Positions 1-9,614 are shown, numbered from the stretch's first letter. The stretch: 64,000 nt of DNA from Faecalicatena sp. Marseille-Q4148 (GCA_018228665.1 CP073692.1:1686046-1750045); one strand, 5' to 3'. A program made the numbers and translations. The notes: generated by a model from the sequence alone, not told the origin.

Positions 1-141
1 CCTAAAATCAAAAATGACATACCGGATATGCTTTCTCCTGATCAGTTCGTCCGCTTCTTTACGGATGGTCTCTGCACTAAAATGATCTACCTCCGGCGGC
101 AGAAAAATTGTCAGACAGTTTTCTTCAATTAAATACTCCAT
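1..141 (-). CDS. spoIIAA: STAS-domain anti-sigma factor antagonist (SpoIIAA-like), C-terminus cut by window edge
   Basis: Only the first 47 residues are inside the window. They begin MEYLIEENCLTIFLPPEVDH and run into a second strand ending YVIFDF, which is the beta-alpha-beta opening of a STAS domain. In SpoIIAA this domain releases sigma-F from the anti-sigma factor SpoIIAB by partner switching; the phosphorylated serine would lie beyond the window. The ATG is preceded by an AGGGGG ribosome binding site. It lies downstream of the TPR gene on the same strand. Family membership is well supported; SpoIIAA rather than another STAS antagonist is inferred, and finding spoIIAB and sigF next would settle it. 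Confidence 0.7.
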   Translation of the reverse strand, partial: MEYLIEENCLTIFLPPEVDHFSAETIRKEADELIRRKHIRYVIFDFR

Positions 142-163
142 AAACTTAATACCCCCTGTGTTC

Positions 164-205
164 TTTGCCGGAATCTGCTTCCTGTTCCTTTGCTTTTCCG
201 GCAAA
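164..205 (-). other. stem-loop between the TPR gene and the STAS gene
   Basis: TTTGCCGGAA at 164-173 and its exact complement at 196-205 can form a 10-bp stem with a 22-nt loop. No T-run follows on the minus strand, so it is not a convincing intrinsic terminator; it may separate the TPR and STAS cistrons. Confidence 0.4.
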
Positions 206-256
206 TGAAAAAGGAAAATGCAATTTCTTACACTTTCCTTCTCTGACGTAACTTTT

Positions 257-1645
257 TTATTCTTCTTCGTAATCATATGAATCGTAGGAATCTTCTGAAT
301 CAGATGATGAATCTCCTGATGAAAAGATTCCTGCCGGTGTCCCGGAAAGACCGCCCGCTGCAAGGTCTGCCTGTTCCGTATCCGGATAAAGTTCTATTAC
401 ACGGTTGTATTTTTCTTTCGCCTTTTCTGTATTGCCGGAGGCAAGATATGCATCTGCCAATGCAAGAAGCGCGTCTCCGTCTTTATAGTCTTCTGTCATA
501 GCAATAATTTCTTCCAGAGCTGCAATTTCTCCTTCCGAATTCTCATCAGCGTGATAATTAGCTGCTTCACTGTAAAGCTTACTGCACACACTCGGATAGA
601 TCTTGCCGGCAAGTCTTGTATAATCAGCGCTTCCGGTCTCTCCCAGTACGGATGCATTTACCGTTCTCAGGACCTCAGCCATATCTGCATAACTATAGTC
701 TCCTGATGCATATTGATCTGATACTTTCAGTAATGCCTCATAACTTTCCTGAGCAGAAGCTGCCGCTGCTTTCGCTGCTTCCGTTTCGTCCTGATCTGCC
801 CTGTATTCTTCAAGCTGTGTCTTTAACGCACTTACCTGCGCTTTCTGTGCCGCAATCTCCTGACTATAGGCTGCTGCTGTTCTTGTCACATTTGACGCCT
901 TCGCCGCATTTACAGTCGGAACAACCAGAAACCATACAAAGGCTGCTCCAATCAAGATTCCCACGAAAATATTCATAATCATCATTGATGGCGGCATATC
1001 TTTCATTACAGAGGCAGCCGGCTGGATAATCGTTTCATTTCCTACCTGGTATGTAACCGTCTTCTCCTTTTCTTCTCTTTGGCCGGCCTGCTTCCCATTG
1101 CCAAACAGCTTTAGCTCATGCAAGTATCGAAGCGTGAGCGGATCTGTTGTATCAAGGCGCTGCGCTCTTCTCAGCATCTGTTTCGCCTTTGCCGGCTGTC
1201 CGGTATGAAGATAGATTAACCCAAGAAGCTGAAATGCCTTTACAAAAGATGGATGTTCCGTTACAGCCTTGCGAAGCTCAATGACTGCCACATCTTCATT
1301 CCCCTGAAAGCAATGCGTAATACTCTGATTGTATTTCTTCACAGCATCATTGATTGTCTCTAACTGCCCTGCCGAATCCTGTACTTTACGGATATAATAT
1401 TCAGCGATATTCTCATGTGCCTGAAAACTTTTGCTGATGATCCATTCCACCAGTGCCTCTGACACTTCTCCCCGGCCATAGTACACAAGCCCAAGAAGAT
1501 TTCTCGCCTGCGTATTCGCCCTGTTATATTGTAAACTTCTTCGCAGAGACGCGATCGCTCCGGACAGATCTCTGATCTGTGCCTTTTTCAGTCCATCATT
1601 ATACCAGTAATTCGACTGACGGATAAGTCTCTTTTGATATTCCAC
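257..1645 (-). CDS. TPR-repeat membrane protein, function unknown
   Basis: Protein of about 462 residues. The N-terminal third carries tetratricopeptide repeats (for example NLLGLVYYGRGEVSEALVEW and AFQLLGLIYLHTGQPAKAKQ), predicted cytoplasmic. One membrane segment follows near residues 225-250 (MNIFVGILIGAAFVWFLVVP), then an alanine/glutamine-rich coiled coil, a further TPR pair and an acidic Ser/Asp/Tyr/Glu tail. TPRs mediate protein-protein contacts, so a scaffold role at the membrane is likely, but no partner is visible. An upstream TTG at 1660 is in frame, but GTG at 1645 is preceded by GGGGAA at good spacing and is preferred. It sits in the folC-smORF-TPR-spoIIAA run; a link to sporulation is only suggested by position. 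Confidence 0.75.
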   Translation of the reverse strand: MEYQKRLIRQSNYWYNDGLKKAQIRDLSGAIASLRRSLQYNRANTQARNLLGLVYYGRGEVSEALVEWIISKSFQAHENIAEYYIRKVQDSAGQLETINDAVKKYNQSITHCFQGNEDVAVIELRKAVTEHPSFVKAFQLLGLIYLHTGQPAKAKQMLRRAQRLDTTDPLTLRYLHELKLFGNGKQAGQREEKEKTVTYQVGNETIIQPAASVMKDMPPSMMIMNIFVGILIGAAFVWFLVVPTVNAAKASNVTRTAAAYSQEIAAQKAQVSALKTQLEEYRADQDETEAAKAAAASAQESYEALLKVSDQYASGDYSYADMAEVLRTVNASVLGETGSADYTRLAGKIYPSVCSKLYSEAANYHADENSEGEIAALEEIIAMTEDYKDGDALLALADAYLASGNTEKAKEKYNRVIELYPDTEQADLAAGGLSGTPAGIFSSGDSSSDSEDSYDSYDYEEE

Positions 1646-1673
1646 TTGTATTCCCCACAATCTTTCTGATTCA

Positions 1674-1808
1674 CTATTTCGTCTGGTGCATCATTTCCCG
1701 CAGAAGATCAGACATATCCGTGAGGTCTTCCTCATATACGGCCTCTTCGATCTCTTCTACTTCTAAACTCGGTTTAAATTTCTTTAATTCTTCTTCAAAG
1801 TCAAGCAT
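1674..1808 (-). CDS. 44-residue acidic small protein, unknown function
   Basis: Short ORF starting MLDFEEELKKFKPSLEVEEI and ending REMMHQTK, with an ideal GGAGG ribosome binding site that overlaps the end of folC (folC stop at 1810-1812). The protein is acidic, probably helical, and has no cysteine or membrane segment. It lies tightly between folC and the TPR gene, so it should be translated from the same transcript. I do not recognise a family. The strong RBS, close packing and amphipathic composition argue that it is a real gene. Confidence 0.65.
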   Translation of the reverse strand: MLDFEEELKKFKPSLEVEEIEEAVYEEDLTDMSDLLREMMHQTK

Positions 1809-1809
1809 G

Positions 1810-3099
1810 TTATTTTCCTCCTAACAGCTCTTTGAGCATACCAATCAGATACAGTGAGCCCAGACAGTAGAGCTCCCCGTTCTCCCCTTTTTCTTTACAG
1901 GCATATGAAAAAGCCTGCTGATAATCTTCGATTACTTTTACCGGACAATCGGTCTCTTCCTTGAATATCCGGCAAAGTTCTTCCGGACTTGCCGCCCGTT
2001 GATCTTTAATCTCCGTAATAACAAATACATCTGCACAGCCCGCTCCTGCAAGAAGCCGAATCATATGTTCATAGTCCTTATCCTGTACTGCCGAAAAAAG
2101 GATTACTCGTTTTCCCCGCTTTTCTTTTGCCGAAACAGACTCTGCAAAGGCCTTGACTGCACCAAGATTATGCGCCCCATCCAGAAAAATTTCCGGTTTC
2201 ACTTCTTCCATTCTTCCTGCCCAGTGTACTCCGGCAAGGGCTTTCTGCCATCTGTCAAGATGCTTTTCTTCTTTCCACAAACTTCGCATCGCCTCTAATG
2301 CCAGCATGGCATTCATTGGCTGGTACAACGCTGTTGTGGACAAGTGCCATACGGTAGTTTCATAATACGCACTCACACTTGAAAATGCAATATCTTTTCC
2401 TGCAGTTTTTTGAATTTCGTACGCATTTTTCGTGATTTCTCTACAAGGTGCTCCGAGTTCTCTAACTCTGTCTCTTATTACTTTGGCGCCTTCTTCACAG
2501 TTCCCGTCAAAAATTACCGGAACTCCCGGTTTTATGATTCCTGCTTTCTCTGCTGCTATTTCAGTCATTGTCTCTCCAAGAATCTCTGTGTGATCCAAAC
2601 TGATAGACGTAATAATAGAAATAACAGGATTGCCGATCGCATTGGTAGCGTCCAGCCTTCCGCCAAGTCCTGTTTCAAGAATAATATATTCTACACCGCT
2701 TTCTGCAAAAATATCCATTCCCATTCCAAAAAGAAATTCAAAAAAAGTCGGATGTGCGATTCCTTCTTCCTGCATTTTCTTTACTGCGTTTCGCACCCTC
2801 TCAAAACTTTCCAAAAAGACTTCATCTGCAACCGCCTGTCCATTCACACAGATTCTCTCATTCATCTTTACAAGATGAGGCGAAGTAAACATTCCAACTG
2901 TCTTTCCTTCTGACAATAGAAGCGCCTGCAGATAGGCACAAACGGAACCTTTTCCATTTGTGCCTGCAATGTGAAGTATCTTCTGCTCTCTTCCTTCTGC
3001 ATTCAGGCGTTTCAAAAACTGCCGCGTATGCTCAAGAGAGTTTTTTGTTGTAAACTTTGGAAGACTGTAAATATAATCTTCTGCTTCCTGATAATTCAT
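1810..3099 (-). CDS. folC: bifunctional folylpolyglutamate synthase/dihydrofolate synthase
   Basis: Mur-ligase-type enzyme adding glutamate to dihydropteroate and to reduced folates in the cytoplasm. The start MNYQEAEDYIYSL is typical of FolC; the P-loop is visible as HIAGTNGKGSVCAYL near residue 45, followed by TSPHLVKMNERI and the ATP/Mg region ETGLGGRLDATN. The C-terminal ligase domain has FLDGAHNLGAVKAF. Length about 429 residues, normal for the family. An in-frame TTG seven codons upstream is less likely, since the ATG at 3099 has GGGAG in front of it. It lies 21 nt downstream of the LTA-synthase-like gene and is probably cotranscribed. Confidence 0.93.
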   Translation of the reverse strand: MNYQEAEDYIYSLPKFTTKNSLEHTRQFLKRLNAEGREQKILHIAGTNGKGSVCAYLQALLLSEGKTVGMFTSPHLVKMNERICVNGQAVADEVFLESFERVRNAVKKMQEEGIAHPTFFEFLFGMGMDIFAESGVEYIILETGLGGRLDATNAIGNPVISIITSISLDHTEILGETMTEIAAEKAGIIKPGVPVIFDGNCEEGAKVIRDRVRELGAPCREITKNAYEIQKTAGKDIAFSSVSAYYETTVWHLSTTALYQPMNAMLALEAMRSLWKEEKHLDRWQKALAGVHWAGRMEEVKPEIFLDGAHNLGAVKAFAESVSAKEKRGKRVILFSAVQDKDYEHMIRLLAGAGCADVFVITEIKDQRAASPEELCRIFKEETDCPVKVIEDYQQAFSYACKEKGENGELYCLGSLYLIGMLKELLGGK

Positions 3100-3120
3100 G
3101 TCGTTCTCCCAACAAACCAC

Positions 3121-5364
3121 TTATTCTGTCTTCTCCTGTTTCTGATCTGCTGCCTGATCTTTACCGGCCTCTCCTTCAGCAGCCTCCTTATCGGAAATTT
3201 CCTCCTCGGCATTCTCTGCTGTCTCTTCTGTCTGTTCCACAAGTTTTCCGTCGTAATATACATAAGCCGCAGACGTTCGAAAGATTGTATTGCTGGAACC
3301 TACCTGACTGATTTCAACAACATCTCCTTCTTTCAGAGTACTTTCTTTCAAATCAATCCTTGTATTATTTAAAAATGTGGATTTTTGTTTTTCACCATTG
3401 ATATAAACCTTACTGTATTTTGTAAAATGATCTCCGTAAATACTGTAAGCACCATCTAAATGCGAAACAAGATCAGTGATATAAACGTCTTTCACACCCA
3501 TTTCCATGTAGCCTCCGATCTTCGGAGTCTCTCCCTGGTAAATGTATCCTTCTCCGTAAAGCATATCATACTGCAGAAGTTCCAGGTCTGACAGATAGTT
3601 TTTCGTCTGTCTTCTCTGCTGATGATAGTTAAACACAGAACCTGTATGGAAACCGACTCTGTCAAATACATCTGCCATGATCTGATATGCCGGGATATTC
3701 CGGTCTGACTTTTTAAGTCCCATATTATCCCAGATAACATAGTTCGTATTATAGAGATAACGGCTCTTTAAATCTTTTACTTCCAGACCTAATGTCGGCA
3801 GATGGTCTCCATAAAAGACAACAACGGTAGGCTCATCACGCTTCTTTACTTCTTCAATCAAATGTCCTGCAAATGCATCCATCTCATACACCTGATTCAC
3901 ATAATATTCCCACTTATTTTTTGTCGCCTCATCTTCAATTCCACTCAGTTTGATATGCGGATCTTCCAATACCGGTTCTTCCGGATAATCTCCATGCCCC
4001 TGTACACTGACACAAAATACAAAGTCTCTCTCTTCGTCAGAATCCATCGCCTCTGTAATCTGATCTACAAGGATATCATCCTTCGCCCAGCCATTTTCTG
4101 TAAACTGAAGAATATTCATAAATTCTTTGCTTGTAAAACTGTCAAATCCCATGTTGTTATAAACTTTTGCGCGACTATAGAAATTACCGCCATTATTGTG
4201 AAGCGCATGCGTTCCATAGCCAAGCATTTTCAGCGCTGATGCCGCACTTTCACACTGTTTCTCTTTGACATAGGTTTTATACGGGTATTCTCCCGGTCCA
4301 AAATAACGCATATTCATCCCCGTCAGTACCTCAAATTCTGTATTCGCGGTTCCGGCTCCTACAGACGGTACTTTAAAGTATCCGGAAGAATAGTTTTTAG
4401 ACATTTCTCTAAGATTTGGAATCGGGTCTTCTGAAGTCTCAAAAAATTCTACCTCCAACGGGTCAAAATAAGATTCCAGCTGTACTACAATAATATTCGG
4501 ACGTTCTTTCGTGTCCGCACTTGCCATCGTCATTTCACCCTTTTTGCTGATCTTATCCATCTTCGCCTCAGAATATCCGTTTGGCTGATGAATTCCTGTA
4601 TTAAACAGGCTGGCGCTAAAACAATATGGAAAACCATAGTCCTCATATGCAAATGCAATATTTCCAAAATAAGTAGAAATCACTCGGTTATCAATTGCAT
4701 ACTTTGTCACTACACTGTAGCCAAGAGCGCAGCATCCAATTCCGATCAGCGCCATCCAACGGTGCAGTTTTCCTGTGAACTGTCCCCCTCGTCTCCACAT
4801 TGCAACAACCCAGACGATTACGGCTCCGATCCCTACAATCAGCATCACAAGCTCCAGCGGATCAAAATAATTATTCATGATCGCCATTGCTTCTGCCATA
4901 ACCTTCAAATCCTGAGCATTAAACGGCGTGACACGCTTGATCAGCATATAGCCATTTGTCACACCTAAAGCCATCCAGAACACCGTCAGGATAATTCTGG
5001 CAAACACTCGTCTTCTTACGAGATATACAATCGAGAATGTAATAAAGATTAAAAACGCATTATATAAAAATACCCACGGTGATCCTGTCATATAATCCCA
5101 TGCTTCCATGAAGGAATGTCTTGAGATTACTTCGATAAAAAAGTTGATCACACAGGCTAACAGTGCGTGCATAAGAATCGAAATCCGATTCATAAACCGG
5201 TATACCGGCTGCATTTTTTTTGCAAACGCACTGTTTCTGCGCTTTTCTAAAATCATTTCCCGTCTGACTTTTCTTTGATGAAGATATTCTTTCACATCTT
5301 CTTTTTTCAGATTTCTTACCTTGCTCCACATTCCTTTGATATCTGGTTTATGAAATTTTTTCAT
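3121..5364 (-). CDS. LTA synthase family membrane sulfatase
   Basis: Protein of 747 residues with a basic cytoplasmic N-terminus, about five membrane segments (roughly residues 60-260) and an extracellular sulfatase-fold domain. The catalytic domain starts at PNIIVVQLESYFDPLEV; the nucleophile threonine is expected in VGAGTANTEFEVLTGM, and metal ligands are seen in FYGDHLPTLG. LtaS-type enzymes transfer glycerol phosphate from phosphatidylglycerol to build lipoteichoic acid or decorate other glycopolymers. A Glu/Ala-rich tail follows the catalytic domain. The start has a GAGAGG ribosome binding site. It lies 36 nt after valS and just before folC. Exact substrate cannot be told from sequence alone. 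Confidence 0.85.
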   Translation of the reverse strand: MKKFHKPDIKGMWSKVRNLKKEDVKEYLHQRKVRREMILEKRRNSAFAKKMQPVYRFMNRISILMHALLACVINFFIEVISRHSFMEAWDYMTGSPWVFLYNAFLIFITFSIVYLVRRRVFARIILTVFWMALGVTNGYMLIKRVTPFNAQDLKVMAEAMAIMNNYFDPLELVMLIVGIGAVIVWVVAMWRRGGQFTGKLHRWMALIGIGCCALGYSVVTKYAIDNRVISTYFGNIAFAYEDYGFPYCFSASLFNTGIHQPNGYSEAKMDKISKKGEMTMASADTKERPNIIVVQLESYFDPLEVEFFETSEDPIPNLREMSKNYSSGYFKVPSVGAGTANTEFEVLTGMNMRYFGPGEYPYKTYVKEKQCESAASALKMLGYGTHALHNNGGNFYSRAKVYNNMGFDSFTSKEFMNILQFTENGWAKDDILVDQITEAMDSDEERDFVFCVSVQGHGDYPEEPVLEDPHIKLSGIEDEATKNKWEYYVNQVYEMDAFAGHLIEEVKKRDEPTVVVFYGDHLPTLGLEVKDLKSRYLYNTNYVIWDNMGLKKSDRNIPAYQIMADVFDRVGFHTGSVFNYHQQRRQTKNYLSDLELLQYDMLYGEGYIYQGETPKIGGYMEMGVKDVYITDLVSHLDGAYSIYGDHFTKYSKVYINGEKQKSTFLNNTRIDLKESTLKEGDVVEISQVGSSNTIFRTSAAYVYYDGKLVEQTEETAENAEEEISDKEAAEGEAGKDQAADQKQEKTE

Positions 5365-5400
5365 GTATGAAACCTCTCATCAAATCATCAGTAAAACACA

Positions 5401-8049
5401 TTATTTGCGAAGCTGTCCAAGTCTTTCCTGAACCTGCTCCATCATCTGTGCATATTTTGCAAGTTTCGCTTTCTCTTCGTCTACTTTTGCCTGCGGCGCC
5501 TTACTCATAAACTTCTCATTGTTCAGCATTCCATTGACACGAGCCAGCTCCTTTTTCAGCTTCTCTTCTTCTTTCTCAAGGCGGGCAATCTCCTGTTCAA
5601 AGTCAATGAGATCCTCAAGCGGCATGTAAACGCTGGCATCCGGAACTACAATCGATACAGCATCTTCGGCAATTCCTTCTTTCACTGCAGTTACAATCAT
5701 CTCACTTGCACTCATAAGCGGCAGTACAGAATGATTCATATGTTCAAAACCGTTTCTGAGTTCCTCATCCGCACAAACTACATATACTTTTGCTTTGCGG
5801 CTTGCCGGAACATTCATCTCAGCTCTTGTATTTCGAACACTGCGGATAATTTCTTTCATATGATCCACAATATTTTCTGCTTCTGTATCACACAGTGCTT
5901 CATCACATACCGGCCAGGAGGACATCATCAGAGATTCCTCTTCCGGTACAAGTGCACTGTAGATTTCTTCTGTTACAAACGGCATATATGGATGAAGCAG
6001 CTTCAGTGCATCTCCCAATACTTTCTTCAATGTCCAAAGCGCACTGTTTGCAGATACCGGATTCTCTTCTGCGTGGTACATACGATATTTTACAAGCTCA
6101 ATATACCAGTCACAGAATTCATCCCAGATAAAATCATATACTTTCTGAACTGCAATACCAAGTTCAAACTTGTCCATATTCTCTGTTACATCTTTTGCAA
6201 GTGTATTCACTTTTGATAAGATCCAACGATCTGCTGCCTCAAGTTCTTCTCTTGACGGTTCTGTAATTTCTTTGCCTTCCATATTCATCATGATAAATCT
6301 TGACGCATTCCATACTTTGTTGGCAAAGTTACGGCTGTTTTCCACACGTTCTTCATAGAAACGCATATCGTTCCCTGCTGAGTTTCCTGTTACGATTGTC
6401 AGACGAAGCGCATCTGCTCCATATTTGTCGATCACATCAAGCGGATCAATTCCATTTCCAAGAGATTTGCTCATCTTGCGTCCCTGAGAGTCGCGGATCA
6501 GTCCGTGGAACAATACTGTATGGAACGGAGCTTTACCTGTATATTCATAACCTGAGAAAATCATACGGATTACCCAGAAGAAAATGATATCGTACCCTGT
6601 TACAAGAACATCTGTCGGATAGAAATAATCAAGATCTTCTGTTTTCTCCGGCCATCCAAGTGTAGAGAATGGCCACAGTGCAGAACTGAACCATGTATCA
6701 AGCGTATCCTCATCCTGTGTGAAATGTGTGCATCCACAATGTGGACATTTCTCAGGCATCTCATGTGCTACAACAACTTCGCCGCATTCGTCACAGTAAT
6801 ATGCCGGAATTCTGTGTCCCCACCAGATCTGTCTGGAAATACACCAGTCGCGGATACCGTTCAGCCAGTTCATATATGTTTTATTCATACTTTCCGGAAT
6901 CAGACGGATTTCTCCTGATTCAACTGCATGAATACAGTGTTTTGCCAGATCTTCCATCTTTACATACCACTGCTGTTTAATCAACGGCTCTACTGTCGCA
7001 TGGCATCTCTCATGTGTTCCTACATTATGAGTATGCTCTTCGATCTTAACAAGATATCCCTGTTCTTCCAGATCTTTCACAATTGCTTTACGAGCTTCAT
7101 AGCGTTCCATACCTGCATACTTTCCGCCAAGTTCGTTGATCGTAGCATCATCATTCATAATATTAATTTCCGGAAGATTGTGACGTTTTCCTACTTCAAA
7201 GTCATTCGGATCATGTGCCGGTGTAATCTTAACTGCACCTGTTCCAAACTCTTTATCAACGTAAGCATCTGCAACAATCGGAATTTCCTTATTTACAAGC
7301 GGAAGCAATACCATCTTTCCTACAATATCTTTGTAGCGCTCGTCATCCGGATGAACTGCAATAGCAGTATCTCCAAGCATAGTCTCCGGACGTGTTGTTG
7401 CGATCTCAAGGAAGCGGTCTGTTCCTACGATCGGATATTTAATGTGCCAGAAATGTCCAGCCTGTTCCTCATGTTCTACTTCAGCATCTGACAATGCAGT
7501 CTGACATACCGGACACCAGTTTACAATTCTGGAACCTTTATAAATATATCCTTTTTCATAAAGCTTGATAAATACATCTTCTACGGCTTTCGAGCATCCT
7601 TCATCCATTGTGAAACGCTCTCTGTCCCAGTCGCAGGAAACACCAAGCTTTTTCAACTGATTCTCAATCGTTCCCGCATATTCTTCTTTCCACTCCCATG
7701 TTTTCTGAAGGAATGCTTCACGGCCGATCTCGTGTTTATCAATTCCCTGATCCTTTAACTGGTTTGTAACCTTTACTTCTGTAGCAATGGCTGCATGATC
7801 TGTTCCCGGAACCCATAATGCATTGTAGCCCTGCATTCTCTTATAACGGATCAAAATATCCTGCAGTGTATTATCAAATGCATGTCCCATGTGCAGTTTT
7901 CCGGTAATATTCGGCGGCGGCATTACCGTTGTGAACGGCTTTTTGCTGCGGTCTACTTCTGCATGAAAATATTTGTTTTCACACCATTTTTCATATAATT
8001 TTGGTTCAATCTCTTTCGGATTATAAGTTTTTTCAAGTACTTTACTCAT
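5401..8049 (-). CDS. valS: valyl-tRNA synthetase
   Basis: Class I aminoacyl-tRNA synthetase of about 882 residues charging tRNA-Val. HIGH motif is HMGH in PPPNITGKLHMGHAFDNT near residue 55; the KMSKS loop is GRKMSKSLGNG; an editing CP1 domain with ATTRPETMLGDTA lies between. The C-terminus has the family's coiled-coil arm (repeated EKEEEKLKKEL). The ATG at 8049 follows GAGGAGG, so the five extra upstream codons in the frame are not used. Valyl synthetase genes in this group commonly have a T-box leader; here the nearest leader, at 9679-9946, is separated from valS by an IS91-like element. Confidence 0.97.
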   Translation of the reverse strand: MSKVLEKTYNPKEIEPKLYEKWCENKYFHAEVDRSKKPFTTVMPPPNITGKLHMGHAFDNTLQDILIRYKRMQGYNALWVPGTDHAAIATEVKVTNQLKDQGIDKHEIGREAFLQKTWEWKEEYAGTIENQLKKLGVSCDWDRERFTMDEGCSKAVEDVFIKLYEKGYIYKGSRIVNWCPVCQTALSDAEVEHEEQAGHFWHIKYPIVGTDRFLEIATTRPETMLGDTAIAVHPDDERYKDIVGKMVLLPLVNKEIPIVADAYVDKEFGTGAVKITPAHDPNDFEVGKRHNLPEINIMNDDATINELGGKYAGMERYEARKAIVKDLEEQGYLVKIEEHTHNVGTHERCHATVEPLIKQQWYVKMEDLAKHCIHAVESGEIRLIPESMNKTYMNWLNGIRDWCISRQIWWGHRIPAYYCDECGEVVVAHEMPEKCPHCGCTHFTQDEDTLDTWFSSALWPFSTLGWPEKTEDLDYFYPTDVLVTGYDIIFFWVIRMIFSGYEYTGKAPFHTVLFHGLIRDSQGRKMSKSLGNGIDPLDVIDKYGADALRLTIVTGNSAGNDMRFYEERVENSRNFANKVWNASRFIMMNMEGKEITEPSREELEAADRWILSKVNTLAKDVTENMDKFELGIAVQKVYDFIWDEFCDWYIELVKYRMYHAEENPVSANSALWTLKKVLGDALKLLHPYMPFVTEEIYSALVPEEESLMMSSWPVCDEALCDTEAENIVDHMKEIIRSVRNTRAEMNVPASRKAKVYVVCADEELRNGFEHMNHSVLPLMSASEMIVTAVKEGIAEDAVSIVVPDASVYMPLEDLIDFEQEIARLEKEEEKLKKELARVNGMLNNEKFMSKAPQAKVDEEKAKLAKYAQMMEQVQERLGQLRK

Positions 8050-8083
8050 AAATATCCTCCTCATTTTGAATTTCCTACGTAAT

Positions 8084-8104
8084 AAAAAAGTGTCTCCGAC
8101 ACTT
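8084..8104 (-). terminator. minus-strand terminator-like hairpin directly upstream of valS
   Basis: AAGTGTC at 8088-8094 pairs with GACACTT at 8098-8104 around a 3-nt loop. On the minus strand the stem is followed by TTTTTTATT, so transcripts coming through the IS element toward valS would meet a terminator-like structure about 40 nt before the valS start. It probably belongs to the end of the inserted element. Confidence 0.55.
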
Positions 8105-8109
8105 CAACT

Positions 8110-8150
8110 CCCCTTCCCCTCACTCTTGAGGGATTAGGGGTTTCTTTTTT
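8110..8150 (+). terminator. plus-strand terminator before the transposase gene
   Basis: Outer stem CCCCT (8110-8114)/AGGGG (8136-8140) and inner stem CCCTCA (8117-8122)/TGAGGG (8127-8132) followed by TTTCTTTTTTT. It would stop transcription entering the element from the left. Confidence 0.6.
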
Positions 8151-8175
8151 TCTCATTTTCCCTCATAATAGTCTT

Positions 8176-9375
8176 ATGAATGTTTTACAAAAAATTTTTA
8201 AAGACCATTTTGAGGAAATGATTTATATTCAACATCCTCGTGACTCCGTCATCGAAAATGTAGAAAAAATGATTCATTGTGGCGATCCTTCTTTTGGCGG
8301 TGCCATGTATGCCTGCCCTTCCTGCGGAAATTTCAAATATGTTCCTTTCCGCTGTCATTCTAGGTTTTGTCCTACCTGCGGCAACATGTATTCCATCGAC
8401 AGAACTACTTCTATGTCTTTTAAGATCATCAATGTCCAGCATCGCCACTGTGTGTTTACCATTGCTCGAGAACTACGTCCTCTATTTTTAAACGACCGTT
8501 CTCTTTTAAACTGCCTTTTCTCTGCTGTCAACAGTGTTGTCACTCGCATGTTCCATAAAGATAACAAAACCGAACTCTTTACTCCTGGCTTTATCTGTGT
8601 TCTTCATACCTTTGGCAGAGATTTAAAGTGGAATCCCCATATCCATTGTCTCATTTCCGAAGGTGGCGTTGGGAATTCTCTTCATTGGCGTCACAAAAAA
8701 CATTTCAATTATAGGTTTTTGCGCGATTCATTCCAAACGGCTCTTTTGAACGAGTTACATTCTAAGCTCGGTGACTCCTTTAAAAAACTTAAGGCTTCTA
8801 TCTACACCGAACATAAAAATGGTTTTTATGTTCGAGCTATGCCCAATAAATGCAACCCCTCTCATGTGATTAACTACATTGGCCGTTATCTTGGCAGACC
8901 AGTCATTGCAACCTCTCGTATTGATTCTTACGACGGTGAATTTGTTACTTTTCACTATAATCGTCATGAAGACGAAAAACTGGTCACTGAAACTCTCCCT
9001 GTTCTTGATTTCATGGCACGACTTACTCAGCATATCCCTGAAAAACATTTCAAGATGGTTCGTTATTACGGCATATATGTCAGACAATGTAAATCTGACC
9101 AGTCTCTTCACAGAGCAATCTCCAGGGAAAAGCACAAAATATTCCTTTCCTTTAATCGGTGGCGAGATTCTATCCTTCATACTTTTGGTTATGATCCTCT
9201 AAAATGCCCTTCTTGTGGTACAACTATGCTTTTCCTTGAGTTATATTTCAACCATGAACCTGTTCCTTTGCATGAATTATATGAAAGAGTGATGCGTAAG
9301 CACCGATGCCGTTCTCCTGCCTCTCCTTCTTCTCTTCCACAGTCTCCTGTTACATGGTACAATCAACGTATCTAA
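8176..9375 (+). CDS. IS91-family transposase (zinc-binding N-terminus, HUH/Y catalytic domain)
   Basis: Protein of 399 residues. The N-terminal zinc-binding region has CPSCGNFKYVPFRCHSRFCP followed by TCG; the HUH metal-binding motif is seen in KWNPHIHCLISEGG, and a C-terminal CPSCGTTM knuckle follows. Tyrosines in VINYIGRYLGRPV are candidates for the nicking nucleophile. IS91 transposases mobilise their element by rolling-circle single-strand transfer. The reading frame is intact, so the element may be active. The start lacks a good ribosome binding site, which is common for transposases. It is oriented opposite to valS. Confidence 0.88.
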   Translation: MNVLQKIFKDHFEEMIYIQHPRDSVIENVEKMIHCGDPSFGGAMYACPSCGNFKYVPFRCHSRFCPTCGNMYSIDRTTSMSFKIINVQHRHCVFTIARELRPLFLNDRSLLNCLFSAVNSVVTRMFHKDNKTELFTPGFICVLHTFGRDLKWNPHIHCLISEGGVGNSLHWRHKKHFNYRFLRDSFQTALLNELHSKLGDSFKKLKASIYTEHKNGFYVRAMPNKCNPSHVINYIGRYLGRPVIATSRIDSYDGEFVTFHYNRHEDEKLVTETLPVLDFMARLTQHIPEKHFKMVRYYGIYVRQCKSDQSLHRAISREKHKIFLSFNRWRDSILHTFGYDPLKCPSCGTTMLFLELYFNHEPVPLHELYERVMRKHRCRSPASPSSLPQSPVTWYNQRI

Positions 9376-9397
9376 TATGGAAATGGAGGCGATCACT

Positions 9398-9592
9398 ATG
9401 AAACGAATCACTGAGGCAGAACTTGCAAAGGAACTTCGGGAACAGTATATTAAAAATCCTCCAGAAGGCATGACTTCTGACGAAGTCCGCGACATGAGCG
9501 ATGATGATCTTTTGGATATGGATTATTTCTTACACGAATTTGATGATCTGGATGATGACGATTTCGGCGAAGAAGGTTTTTATATCTTCTAA
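9398..9592 (+). CDS. 64-residue acidic protein downstream of the IS91-like transposase
   Basis: Starts MKRITEAELAKELREQYI and ends with a run rich in Asp and Glu (DDLDDDDFGEEGFYIF). A GGAGG site eight bases before the ATG at 9398 supports this start over the upstream in-frame ATGs at 9377 and 9383. It follows the transposase by about 22 nt and lies inside the hairpin-bounded unit, so it looks like a second gene of the element rather than a host gene. The acidic tail could mimic DNA or bind the transposase, but that is speculation. Confidence 0.55.
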   Translation: MKRITEAELAKELREQYIKNPPEGMTSDEVRDMSDDDLLDMDYFLHEFDDLDDDDFGEEGFYIF

Positions 9593-9614
9593 ACTCAAAC
9601 CGTCTATTTCCTTT

